This document shows, piece after piece, positions 1-11,500 of a DNA stretch of 64,000 nt. The notes under the pieces are model-generated. The model had not been told where the DNA came from, made no database searches, and was given only the letters and a program-made list of their open reading frames with translations. Position 1 is the first letter of the stretch. Every line of letters starts with the position of its first letter. A program made the position numbers and the translations under genes. The stretch is from Littorina saxatilis (taxonomy: Eukaryota > Mollusca > Gastropoda > Littorinimorpha > Littorinidae), in NCBI RefSeq assembly GCF_037325665.1, contig NC_090261.1, positions 21,849,518 to 21,913,517 of the forward strand, written 5' to 3'.

Positions 1-1033
1 CCCTGCTAGTGACACACTACACTGGCTGCCGGTGGAACAGCGTATCAAGTACAAAGTAGCATGTCTGTGTGTCAAGGTCTTCTCAGGAAGTGCACCTCAG
101 TACCTTTCTGAACTCCTGCACATATACACCCCATCACGCACACTCAGATCATCCGCTGACACCAGGCAACTAAAAGTTGAGCGCTTCAACAGGAAGCAAT
201 CAATCAATCAATCAATGAGTCTTATATCGCGCATATTCCGTGGGTACAGTTCTAGGCGCTCTGCAGTGATGCCGTGTGAGATGAAATTTTATACGGCCAG
301 TAGATTGCAGCCATTTCGGCGCATATTTACCTTTCACGGCCTATTATTCCAAGCCACACGGGTATAGGTAGACAATTATTAACTGTGCCTAAGCAATTTT
401 GCCAGGAAAGACGCTTTTGTCAATCGTGGGATCTTTAACGTGCACACCCAATGTAGTGTACACGGGGGGAGGTTCGGACACCGAAGAGAGTCTGCACACA
501 AAGTTGACTCTGTGAAATAAATTTCCGCCGAACCTGGGATCGAACTCACGCTGACAGCGGCCAACTGAATACAAATCCAGCGCGCTACCAACTGAGCTAT
601 ATCCCCGCCCAAGCAGCACGGAGCAAGAACCTTCTGTTGTGCTGCACCACCACTCTGGAATTCTCTTCCCTTCTCTGTCAAACACTGCACCTCTCTCAGC
701 TCTTTCAATCACCAGTTCAGTGAAAACTTTCTTTTTCACACAATACTACACCAACCCGGCCTAATGTCTTTTCCATTCTATTTCTGCACGTACTCCTCTC
801 CCTTAAAAGTTGGTATGATTGTTGAAAGTGTTCGCTGGGTATGTGTGTATATATAGTGTGTATAGCATCTATGAATATTGTGTGAACAGTAGATGTGGTG
901 ATTTTTGTCCGTATGATCAATTGTTTTATGTAGGTTGTACATTTAGTTGTCACTATTTTGTATATGTTCTTTGGCCCAAAGGACCCAGAGCCATAGGCTA
1001 GGCACTTAAAAATGTCCAGTTATTATTATTAGT
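1..1033 (+). mobile_element. 3' end of a CR1/L2-like LINE, split by a SINE
   Basis: Bases 1-195 translate to the end of a non-LTR reverse transcriptase (key run LPVEQRIKYK, then YLSELLHIYTPSR and LRSSADTR). After the nested SINE (about 196-625) the same protein resumes at about 635 with CCAAPPLWNSLPF and SVKHCTSLSSF, which is the usual C-terminus of this LINE type. A 3' untranslated part follows and ends in a (TTA)n tail near 1018-1033. The 5' part lies outside the window or is missing. The final bases (AGAGCCATAGG...) recur at 4001-4110. Clade is inferred from the protein ending only. Confidence 0.75.
196..625 (-). mobile_element. tRNA-headed SINE nested in the LINE
   Basis: On the minus strand the element starts near 612 with a tRNA-like head: A-box TAGCTCAGTTGG and B-box GAGTTCGATCC. 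A central block (GTGCACGTTAAAGATCCC) follows, and it ends in GCGCGATATAAGA plus a (GATT)n tail at 196-216. The head folds like a tRNA but runs on into SINE body, so it is not a tRNA gene. The central block recurs at 20210-20630 behind a different head. Confidence 0.75.
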
Positions 1034-1983
1034 ATCTATGTCCTTAGCTCAGTCAAGTTCCTGACTTCGGTGTCAGTGTGTGTCGGTCACGGTGCGCGTG
1101 TGTGTGTGTGTGTGTGTTGTACGCCTGTCGCTGTTTAGTACTGAGAGAGAGACTGAGAGAGAGAGAGACTTAGAAAGAAAGAACGAGAGACTGAGAGAGT
1201 AAGACTGAGACAGAGAGAGACAGACATGCACAGACAAACCGAGACAGAGACAGACAGACAGACAGTCAGGCAGTGTCTATCATCTCTATGGGCAGTGTGA
1301 GGCTTCGGCAAGCTAGGGTGGCGTTCTTTTGCAAGCAGTCAATGTATTTCTCGTCACTCACAGGCAAAGCAAACCAAGGAAAATAACCTCTCCCTCCTAC
1401 CCCTTATGTGGGATAGGTGCAGTTATATTGTTACCTCCCTTTCCCCTTACATCTCCGTGCCTGTCGACAGCCTTCTGGTCGTTTTAATGTGATAAGAAAA
1501 CCGTGTTTGACCAGACCTCCTGGAAATATCAATTGATGCAAATGTTTCGGGTAAAAGGACGTGAAATGTATATACTGGCCTGCAATCGCCGAAAGCAACT
1601 TCATAATGCTGAAATTGATTTGCACTCATGATACTGATCTGCTGCCGTTCAGTCTTCGCCGGTGTGAAGGTCCGTGTACTTTTCTTGGGTAGTCTCCACA
1701 TCATTGTGACAAAGCAAGCAAGAACTATATACTGATTTGAAATGAATACACTCTTTGGTAAAACTATAGACATCGATCAAATTGTGTTTGTGATGCTGTG
1801 ATGAGATACCATATCATCAGTCCACCACTGAGAGTACACTTTGAACTCTCACTCTTCCTCGGCGGCACACACATGACAGTAGTGGTACAAAGTACGCTGG
1901 TGGATAGTAAGACAGAAGAAGACTGAGCCAGTGATTCTGCAGTTCTGAGGACAATGCCAACATACAGCAAAAGTCAACCACAT
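1034..1983. repeat. Gene-free stretch with (TG)n and GA/GACA simple repeats
   Basis: (TG)n lies at about 1096-1116 and degenerate GAGA/GACA repeats at 1141-1268. From 1300 to 1983 there is nothing recognisable; the open frames here are short and show no family features. Confidence 0.6.
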
Positions 1984-2549
1984 CAGGGGCGGATCACCTC
2001 ATTTACAAGGGGGGGTGGGGGTCCAAATTTCTTTTCAGTAGGGACAATTCGACGACGCGAAGCTTTTAGTTGAGGGTGCGAAGCTTTCGACCCCCCCCCC
2101 CCCCCCCCCCCCCGGAAAATGTTGATTAAAACAAGGAACTGACATGGAGCAATCTGGTGCAATCTGAGCCAAGAAACTTCCCCTAATACACCTTCCAAAA
2201 AGTAAATCTAAGAAGACAAATTTGGATCAAAACAAGGACTATTGCCCGATCTGGTGGTACCTGAGTCAGCAAATTACCCAACTACTTTCCAAAACCGTCA
2301 CTAAGAAGACAAAGGCCGGCTCCTAGGGGGGTCCGGGGGCATGTCCCCCCCCACCCCGGAAAATGTTGATACAAATCAAGGAAAATGGAGCAATCTGGTG
2401 CAATCTGAGCCATCAGATTTTCTTTATTATCAAATGTTTTTGTGTGTTTTTTTTCACTTTCAAAAAAACACAAATTGGCTAGGGGGAGGGGGGGGGGGGG
2501 GTCCGGGAACCCCGGAACTCCCCCCCCCCCCACCCTGGATCCGCCCCTG
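1984..2549. mobile_element. hAT-like MITE, 5-bp target duplication
   Basis: Terminal inverted repeats CAGGGGCGGATC (1984-) and GGATCCGCCCCTG (-2549) bound the element, and flanking CACAT is duplicated (5 bp). Inside are poly-C/poly-G tracts and a partial internal duplication (GGAGCAATCTGGTGCAATC twice). There is no transposase. CAGGG termini suit hAT; a 5-bp duplication suits the hAT5 group. A related copy with the same ends lies at 54435-54707. Confidence 0.75.
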
Positions 2550-3339
2550 CACATCGTCCGTTCAGAGACACAACCCTACATCTCCAACTTCCCGTCACAG
2601 CCACCACCACCATTATATCTCCCAAAAATCACAATTTTAAATTTTAACACTTTTATGTATGAAAGGAAGTTATACAAATTATGTTAAAACAAGGATCTCA
2701 TGCAAAAAGTAATTCCCAAGATATAAGCCCTATATGGTTGTTGCACTGGAAGGATGCTATGTGTGGTGTTGGCCCAAGCAACAGCCATACACCGAGCAAT
2801 ATACTGTTGAGGCTTTCCAAGATGCAAGGAAAGGAAGGGAGAGGTTTTTGCCACAACCACTTGTCTGGGTCTTGCAGTGTTGAGGCTCTAAGTGGCCTAG
2901 TGGTCAGACGGTCTGGGGAGAGAAGGCAACAAGCCGACATGTATGTGATACCTCCTTGACCTTGTGACCAGAGAGCTCACACAGCAAGGAGCGCTGATTG
3001 TGGAATGGAACGACCCGACACCGCAGATAAAGAGGGTTGTTGCCTGTGTGTACTGTAAATGTAACTTTTTGTTTAGTCAATAATTAAACGTTCCAATAAT
3101 ATAACCAACACATTTTGTTATTTAATTCTGAATGTTGGAACGTTAGCAGTCTATCTGTGTTGAATTTCAACTACTCTCTTGCTCAACGTTGCAACAGGCA
3201 CTGATCTCAAATAGTTTTCGGGGTAGCACTAATCGGGTAGGGGGGGGGGGGGTTCCCAGTGTGACATTGGCCTGGCACCCTAAGAGACTGAGATACAACA
3301 GCAATGAACATTCACTATTGTATGTCCTTTACATGTTAA
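2550..3339. other. Gene-free stretch
   Basis: Nothing recognisable apart from a poly-G run near 3240-3252. Short open frames lack codon or domain signal. Confidence 0.5.
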
Positions 3340-3753
3340 GCGTTGTATGTTTCACTAGATGAATACCCGCTTCGCCGGTGCACCGCACGAAGGAAGGGAG
3401 ATAAACGCGCAAAACACTGGAGAAGAGTAATACACGGCTTCGCCGGGACAGTGACCTTCTAAAAATAGTATAACGGGAATATGGATTGAGCGTTGTCGAC
3501 AGTGACCTTCTAAAAATAGAAACGGGAATATGGATTGACGCCACACGAAGGAAGAGAGATAAACGCTGAAAACACTGGAGAAGATAAGGAAGAGTTACTG
3601 GGAATGGATCCAGAGAAAAACCAAAATCGGTTCAGCGCTGCGCGCTGAGAGCACGTGTTGAAATATCTCATCGACCAGGTTGTGTCCTGGGTGTACCTAA
3701 ATATGGCCACCAAATTTGAAAGAGATCCATCGAGAACTTTGGCCGTGCATCGC

Positions 3754-3800
<47 letters not shown>
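3340..3800. repeat. Unclassified dispersed repeat ending in (CA)n at an assembly gap
   Basis: The block begins ACCCGCTTCGCCGG and ends GGCCGTGCATCGCGGA followed by (CA)n. It has an internal duplication: the segment CAGTGACCTTCTAAAAATAG occurs near 3459 and again near 3500. The layout resembles a short retroelement 3' end with a microsatellite tail. The family is not recognised with certainty. Confidence 0.45.
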
Positions 3801-4000
3801 NNNNNNNNNNNNNNNNNNNNNNNNNNNNNNNNNNNNNNNNNNNNNNNNNNNNNNNNNNNNNNNNNNNNNNNNNNNNNNNNNNNNNNNNNNNNNNNNNNNN
3901 NNNNNNNNNNNNNNNNNNNNNNNNNNNNNNNNNNNNNNNNNNNNNNNNNNNNNNNNNNNNNNNNNNNNNNNNNNNNNNNNNNNNNNNNNNNNNNNNNNNN
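3801..4000. other. Assembly gap (200 N)
   Basis: A run of exactly 200 N directly after (CA)n. The round length suggests a placeholder of unknown true size. Open frames that cross it are meaningless. Confidence 0.98.
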
Positions 4001-4110
4001 TTTATAAGGTTATTAAGGCGACCAGTATTTGTATATTTTGTTGTTCACAAAGTTTTGTAAAGGGCCTAGAGCCATAGGTTATGCACTAAAAATGTCCAGT
4101 TATTATTATT
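4001..4110 (+). mobile_element. LINE 3' tail fragment
   Basis: It ends AGAGCCATAGGTTATGCAC, then AAAAATGTCCAG and (TTA)n. This is the same tail as the LINE ending at 1033, so it is a second insertion of that family. Its 5' part is cut by the gap. Confidence 0.65.
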
Positions 4111-4130
4111 TTTTAACAATTTTAATTGTC

Positions 4131-4509
4131 TTCTTCTGCGTTCGTGGGCTGAAACTCCCACGTACACGCGTGTTTTTGCACGAGTGGAATTTTACGTGAA
4201 TGACCGTTTTAAGCCCCGCCATTTTAGGCAGCTATACGCCGCTTCGGGGGAAGCATGCTTGGTATTTTTGTGTTTTTATAACCCACGGAACTCTAACATG
4301 GATTACAGGATCTTTTCCGTGCGCACTTGGTCTTGTGCTTGCGTGTACACACGAAGGGGGTTAAGTCACTAGCAGGTCTGCACATAAGTTGACCTGGGAG
4401 ATCGGAAAAATCTCCACTCTTAACCCACCAGGCGGCAGCGACCGGGATTCGAACTCACGACCTCCCGATTAGGAGGCCGACGTCTTACCACCACGCCACT
4501 GCGCCCGTC
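4131..4509 (-). mobile_element. Complete tRNA-headed SINE with target duplication
   Basis: A perfect 12-bp duplication ATTTTAATTGTC flanks it (4119-4130 and 4510-4521). On the minus strand it starts GACGGGCGCAGTGGCGTGG and has B-box GAGTTCGAATCC. It continues through CGCACGGAAAAGATCC and ends in CGTGGGAGTTTCAGCCCACG. A 3' fragment of the same family lies at 42035-42150. Intact length with clean duplications suggests fairly recent insertion. Confidence 0.85.
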
Positions 4510-4521
4510 ATTTTAATTGTC

Positions 4522-7319
4522 ATTTAGTTATGTGCTCAAACTCTGCAGTTCGCGCTTTCGAAATCGTTATTATTTAAGGTTCCTGATGCTTTGTGTTGAG
4601 TGTAATCATGGCTGTTTCATCACTAATTATTCTGTTGGCAGTTTTAATAAACAGTTCAAAACGTGCAATAGATTTTGTGTATGAGTTGTGACAGAAAAAA
4701 TGATAGATGCTTTCATCAGTGTTGTTCCCAAGTCAGAAATAAAAGGTCACTGTTTGCAAAATTTAAACATATCAATAGGAATGCCTTGTTGTAATGTTAA
4801 CAGGCAGATGTAAGCAAAGTACATCACAGAAGAAAAACATATAACAGGATGTACATATACACACATTAACACATACAATGCAAACTGCGATAAGTCAACG
4901 AATGTGTATTTGTTCAACAGCTCATTTATTTGTCAAAAACAAGAATAAAATTATACACATACACCTTCAGCAATGATGTTTTAATGTGCGCACTTGTTCT
5001 TAAATCGCTTCCCTACACTTACCATATTGTTCGAGTCCAAAACCTACTATACTTTGTTCAGTAAGGGAGATTTGACAAAAGGGATGTTGTACAGAGTTGC
5101 GAGTGGGACCTCTCTGTAGAGGGTAACAAAAACGGGAAAAAAAGACAACTTACAAGTATGTACAAGAATAAAGTTCTTGCAAAGAATACACTTGCAAAAG
5201 GTCTATTGTTTTCAGGTAATGGCAGAAATGCACTCAATGCTGGATTGATCTGGGGCCCTACTACACTCTAAATGAACATGATGGGAATTGCACACACTCA
5301 CTTATTTGAAACAGTTTGAGAACGGCATTCAAATGTTCTGTTTGAGAGTTAGCTGCTGTGATCATCTTTTGTGTGCTGAATGAACTGAAAAAGTAAGCTG
5401 TTATGGGCTCTCAGTGTGTTCTGCATGATCTGTCAATGTTCTAAATGCAGAACGCTTTCAATAGTCTTGCCGACGTTCTTTCCAGAACAGCACAGTGAAA
5501 GTCTGCTAAGATCACAATAAATGCTCTATAGTTTACAGTACACTAATTGAGGTCTTTTTAAATCTCTGCCATGAAACAATTTGAGAACACAAAAAAGTAA
5601 TTTGACCACTTGCAAGTGTACGGTTCAGATTACCAATGATCTGTTTGAAAGAAAAAATATCGTGTGCAGAATTATGGCACACATATTTTGGTAGTCTTAC
5701 ATTTCACCTAATCATTAACAACATAGAGATCCATATTTAGTATGTTTTAGTTATCTTTCATGTTGAAATCATTGTAAATGTTAGGGCAGAAATGATGTCA
5801 TAAACACACAAGCTACACCAAGATACCTCAAATTGAAGAAGATTAATGAAGCACAGAAACAACAAATTTTAGTTAAAATTTCAATCAATGTACACTATCA
5901 AGAAAACAATCGTAATTGAGTAGAATCAGAACCAGTGGCCTTTTGGAGAGAGTTACTAAGCCCTCTTCCAAGCATAACATTTTTGGCAAAATAAAGTCAA
6001 GACAGAAGAAAATAAATGGCATGCATTTACAATGCAACAGGATTTAATTTACCCCAGAGAAGTGAAACAAATACAGATTAAAACAGAGAACAGTTCTTTG
6101 AAATTATTTTGATGTACATGATTGCATAGATTAACTGTGTTGTTTGCAATGTTGATCAATGCCACACACAAATTGACCACTTACAGAATTCATGTACATA
6201 CATATCACAAACTGGGAAGGAGCGTGATTGACAGTTTGAACTGTGCATGGTATTACAAATTACAATGCTATATTTACTCTGTCATTAGAACTCAGTATTA
6301 GAAGCAAAACATAAAACAAATGTCATCGATTTCAAGACACGACTGACAACTTTTAAAGCAAAATGATATAAAATGATTTGAAATTTTCAATGAGAAATAA
6401 ATGATGACATTATTGTAACCTATTAAAAAAGCTTAATTGTTTTCTATTTATCCTCCAGAATTAGCTTCCCATCAATTGAACATGAATAACAACAACAGGC
6501 ACTTGTATTGTGGAGAGGAAGTCTTATTATAATACCTTACAACCACTCATCTCAAAAGGTTATGAGTGCAGTCACTGGAGGGTAGTCACATGCTTTGTGC
6601 GCCCTTCAATTACTGCATGCACTCAAAATATTACATTTCGTTTTCACCAGTATCGCTATAACATTAACAGCGATCGTTCAGCGATTACTAACTCACAGTA
6701 CAAAAGAGGGTTTGAATGGGAGATAATGGGCAATGCAGAACTCTTGAATAGATTAGTGACGATCCAAGTGATCAGGCTTGTGTCAGACTGCTTTGATTAG
6801 TCTGAGATAGAACACCTGATTGCATTTTCTGCTCAGCTCTGTTCCGGTCATTGCAGAGGTATCTGGCGTCCAAATATTTAGAGTGTACGAGGCACACTTT
6901 TGTCGGTCAACATAAAATGTTTAGTGCGTGAACTTTTTACTCTATGAAATAAGCCAAACACGCATACATTTGTAGTGGATTTGACCAAATTTGTTCATAG
7001 TACCGGACCTTGCATAATAACACAAACCAGGCCTCGGTCGAGTCTCAAGTGAAATTCTCCTTTATCCGATACTGACAACGATTTTCAAAACACATACTTG
7101 ATATTCTTTAGTTTAGCTGCCGAGATTGAACCAGTACACATCTGTCATGGGTGATTTTACATACACACATACTCTTTAGTTTAGCTGCCGAGATTGAACC
7201 AGTACCACCCAATGATTGCTTTCTGCTTCTTGCCATTCACACAGTGTCAGTCTGGCTGGTTCACCATCCATTCTTGCGTTAAAAAGGGTAAATCCAAAAA
7301 CAAAGAAACTGCCAGCGTT
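4522..7319. other. Long AT-rich gene-free stretch
   Basis: About 2.8 kb without a supportable exon or known repeat. One local tandem duplication is visible: about 34 bp containing TTTAGTTTAGCTGCCGAG at 7103-7137 and again at 7172-7205. It could be distal 3' flank or intron of the minus-strand gene that ends at 7762. Confidence 0.5.
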
Positions 7320-7603
7320 TTACCACGAAGGGCCATATCAGGGCGGTGCTGCTTTGACATATAACATGCGCCACACGCAAGACAGAAGTCGCAGAACAGG
7401 CTTCATGTCTCACCCAGTCACATTATTCTGATTATTCTGACACCGGACCAACCAGTCGTAGCACTAACCCCATAATGCCAGACGACAGGCGGAGCAGCCA
7501 CTAGATTGCCAATTTTAAAGTCTTAGGTATGACCCGGCCGGGGTTCGAACCCACGACCTCCCGATCACGGGGCGGACGCCTTACCACTAGGCCAACCGTA
7601 CCG
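7320..7603 (-). mobile_element. tRNA-headed SINE, 3' truncated copy
   Basis: Same family as the SINE in the 24-31 kb array. The minus-strand head carries B-box GGGTTCGAACCCC and a tRNA-like CCTAGTGGTAAGGCG. The usual 3' end (GGCGTTAAGCAAAC) is missing. An ATTATTCTG segment is duplicated near 7425-7440, marking a small private duplication. Confidence 0.8.
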
Positions 7604-7761
7604 GTCAGAGCTCAGTGACAAGAAGAAAAAAGAGTTGGTGAAATCAAAGGTGTTCAATGAGCAAAAACATACAGAAGGAAGGCTGTTCTCTTAAAACGTT
7701 TTATGTTAATGTAAATCCAATAACAAACGTTCCAACAACCTACCTTTCTTGTTTTTTGATT
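7604..7761. other. Probable 3' flank of the cassette gene
   Basis: AT-rich sequence between the SINE and the predicted stop codon. No confident polyadenylation signal was picked. Confidence 0.35.
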
Positions 7762-8048
7762 TTAAAAAGGGTAAGCCTGCCCACAATCAAGTTGCGCATT
7801 AGAACAAGCAGGCAGCTTCATGGCTGCAGCAACCCTTACTTCATTAGAATGTTTTCTTTGTAAGTGTCTGATGAGCACACTTTGAAATTGGCCACAATAT
7901 AGGCAAGGTCGTTTCGGTTTCTTGGAAGAAATGTTTGGCAGTCCGTCTGAGGCAGGTGGCAGTCCATTTGAGGCAGGTGGCAGCTCATCTGAGGCAGGTG
8001 GCAGTCCGTTTGAGGCAGGTGGCAGTACATCGTGTTTGTCTGGTATTT
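7762..8048 (-). CDS. Exon D0: short repeats plus C2H2 zinc finger (terminal exon)
   Basis: The acceptor TTTTTTTTCAG lies just above 8048, and phase-1 entry fits A0. The protein opens with EIPDKHDV, then four copies of an 8-residue repeat (LPPASNGL and variants). A basic stretch and the zinc finger follow: CLYCGQFQS then LIRHLQRKH gives C-x2-C ... H-x4-H. It ends AQLDCGQAYPF and stops at 7762. A possible internal donor (AATGAA then GTAAGG, near 7846) would end the exon earlier. Fingers of this shape followed by acidic helix occur in uncharacterised invertebrate proteins; no function is assigned. Confidence 0.65.
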
Positions 8049-8490
8049 CTGAAAAAAACAAAATATGCAAAAAATCCTATTACAAAGTTTTCAAAGATCA
8101 AAGCAGCTCTACCCAAGAAAAAAATGAAAACTGAACAACGCTTCTTGAAGAATAACCATGTGATCATATTAGGCATAACCAAAACCAATATCAACGATTA
8201 TGAAAAGTGATCGCTTCCTGGAAATAAAAGCCCAGGTTCAGATCTTTATGTTCACAACAAAAAGGAGCATGGTAAAAATTTCAAAATGGGGGAATGTTGC
8301 AGCAGCTTAACTGAACATTTAGTAACTTTTGCCTGGTCTTTGCAAGACTGGTGAATAACGTGTTTCACAAATATACAATTTCCCTGGAAACCATGGACTC
8401 CCAGCATTTTCCTTAGAAACAAATGAAGCTGCATAAGGCAGAGATGCGTGTGTGTGTGTGTGTGTGTGTATGTGTGTGTGTATGTGTGTG

Positions 8491-8524
<34 letters not shown>

Positions 8525-11500
8525 CATGCATGTGTCAGACATGAGGTGAGGAAGCTTTTGAGACCATGTTGCCAGTTTTGGTGAATGCTATTTTTAATTG
8601 CTGTCCAGTGTTGTTTTCAAAATTGATGTTTTTTACATTTAGTCAAATTTTGACTTAATGTTTTAACAAAGATGGGAAAATGTAGAGCATGTACAATTCT
8701 GTCCACACGAAACTGTTTTCTTGATAGTACACTAGTTGATTGCAACTGCATATGCAAATGTCCTGAACTATAGTCTATAGACAAGTCTTGCTTCTGGCTC
8801 AGGAAAGCTGAATTTTAGGTAAATTGGCAAATCATGAAAGGTTGCAGTCATAGAGTCACTACTTCTCAGTTTCTTTCACGGACTTTTACCTTGGCATGTT
8901 TTCTTCCTTTTTGCAGGTGGTGACAGCATTGAGTAGTAGTACATGTAGCTTGAAAAAGGTGTGCCATCAGAATCAGAATCACTCTCCGGATCGTAACTGT
9001 AGTCTTCATCCTAAAACAAAATATTCACAGTTAAGTTATAGTGATGTCTCTGGCAAGGCGGAACATGCCATCATGTGAAACTCTTTTTTTTATTTTTTAT
9101 CTAAACATCACAAATGAAAGCTCAAAACGTATTTGTCAGTAGATCTGGAAATCTGGTCATAGGTCCTTTTGAGTAAAACTAAAAGTACTTGGAGGAAGGA
9201 GAAAAAATTATCACATTCACACTATTTGACTTGTAATGCGTGTGTGTTAAAGCCCCAGTCCGTCCCAAATGGTTTACAGAACGATTCAAATCTTTTCATG
9301 AAAAAGCAGTTCTAACCTTATCGAACACACTTGCAATAGCATTTAGTGAATAGCATTAAATGACACAGTTTTTTTGTTTAGCTCGAGTAAACCACACACC
9401 TGTTTTCGTGGTTAATCTAACCCCTGAGCCATCGTGAACCCATGTGATCTACTTTCCCTTTTTTTCTCACAATTTAGTAGTCAGTCCTTGATTTCAATGC
9501 GACTCGCTGTATCTGCCATGGCTCGTTATCTAAAACGCAACAAATGGCTGCGAGTCACACGAAGTGAATGGTGTCGGCTGACCGTTCAAAGAAACTGGCG
9601 ACATGCTGAACATTCGTCTGCTACGAGAAACACGTTTTGCAGGACACGCTTCAGGGCTAGTTTTTAAACTTTAAAATCTTCGAGTTTTACTGATTTTGTC
9701 TTAATGAAAAAAGAATTATTTAAGAATATTTGTGTAACAAGCTGTCAATTTATTAGTATAAGTTAGGTCTAGCGCCAAAACGAGCCATCCCATTGTCTGA
9801 TCAGACAATCCGGCTGGCCACGCAAAAATAAATTCGTTCATAAGTGCTCGCTCTTTTCGGAGGGCACCTACGATGTTCTCAAGTGGTGAGTGTTGAAATG
9901 CAAGGGTGTTTGTACTGTGTGTAAAAGCCTGACAGTGTCTGTGATGGTTTACGGGAAGCTGCGTGTGCCTTTAAATTCAACAGGGGACCTAGGTTGATCA
10001 AATGTCGTCCTAAAGCTCTAATCATGCAATACTTTTCTTATTTTCAGTCGCCCTAAGGTTTGGTGCTTCTATTTAAATCTCAAATTGCTTAACTTTGTCA
10101 TAGAGTGAGACTGCAAGTCGCCCACTCGGCCACTATGGTCCCATTAATAGTCGTGTTCAATGTGCTTTTGACACAGATCATCATAATGGTCCCGACTCTC
10201 CTCAATTATGCGCTTATCTTGTGTCTTTTCTGGATTACACAGATACTGAAGTAAAATGCAAAAAATCCTTAAAATGTGACCCTCCACCACGAAATGAGTC
10301 ACATGTCACCTCGCGCGGTTCTGCACTAGGCTTAATATAAGTCCAGGGAGTGTCTGGTAACAGTTTGTGGGTCACCTTAATCACAGGCTTATAAAGTTAA
10401 AAAGTCATCCGGAGAGTCAAATTCAGGAAGTAGGTAACCCGTGAGTTAGTTCAAATCGCGAGGCTTTTCGTACCTGTCATCTCCAGATGAGGCTGGTTTT
10501 ATCGGTACATCTCCAAATGAGGCTGGTGGTAGCGGTACATCTCCAGATGAGGCTGGTGGTAGCGGTACATCTCCAGATGAGGCTGGTGGTAGCGGTACAT
10601 CTCCAGATGAGGCTGATGAGAAATAAATCAGGTCATCTTTTTACTGACACAAACTTTGAAAGGAATTCCTGTTCACGAACCGCCTTTTTCTTTGTTGTTG
10701 TTTTTACATGATGGAAATTGAGCTTTCCACGCTTTGAACAGATCAATACAACTGATCTCGTTTCGTCACTTCATACGAGACTCGCCACGTCATGTCACAA
10801 AAGTAGAAACTCAAGAAGTTTAAGAATTGTAAGGCGGCCTTCTGTCATTTTCAAGGGTACCAATTTGAAGCCAATATTTATTAACCAACATGAACCGTAG
10901 CCTACCGTACAGTCTAACAGTGTGAAATGTGAATGAGGGTCGCATCAGCAACTTTAGCCTATTCATTTCACCCTCCGGATGGACGGTCTTATCAGACACT
11001 GATTTAGTGATAAACACGTAGTATCGATGCAGGCACACTCATTTTCGCAAACAAGCAGTTGCTTCATAAAATAGGTACTTAACAATTGTGCAGCAAGCTG
11101 GTTTTAAAAGTGCATGCATGTTCTGCTGTGCAGTGACTTGAATGAGAAGCATTTAACAAGGGTAAAAGATCAAATACGGTGATGCCACACGCTGAAGAAT
11201 AACATACCTGGAGTCCTGAGCTGCTGCTGAAGGACAGTAAGGTCGGTGGGAAGCTGGACATTGTTGGGAGACGTAAGACGAGACACAGACTGCGCTGGCA
11301 ACATCATTGCTTGAGGTGCCAAGGCAACGGGGTGCCAACCAGCCATCGAGAAAACCAGACTTTGCTGACTTGTTGTAACCATGCCTGTCAAACAAGTACA
11401 ATGTATATCACAATGGGCACAAGTCTGTTTTATGTGGGAAAAAGTATAGCCAGTGTTGTTGCCAGCCTAAGAAGACAATAGGTCATTTGGACCTCCCTAA

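Noticed and set aside
540-612. tRNA gene on the minus strand
   Set aside because: A-box and B-box are present, but the sequence continues into SINE body and has the family tail. The same holds for the heads at 4440-4509, 7530-7603, 42750-42824 and the array copies.
3655-4077. Open frames running through the N gap
   Set aside because: They depend on undetermined bases and on (CA)n.
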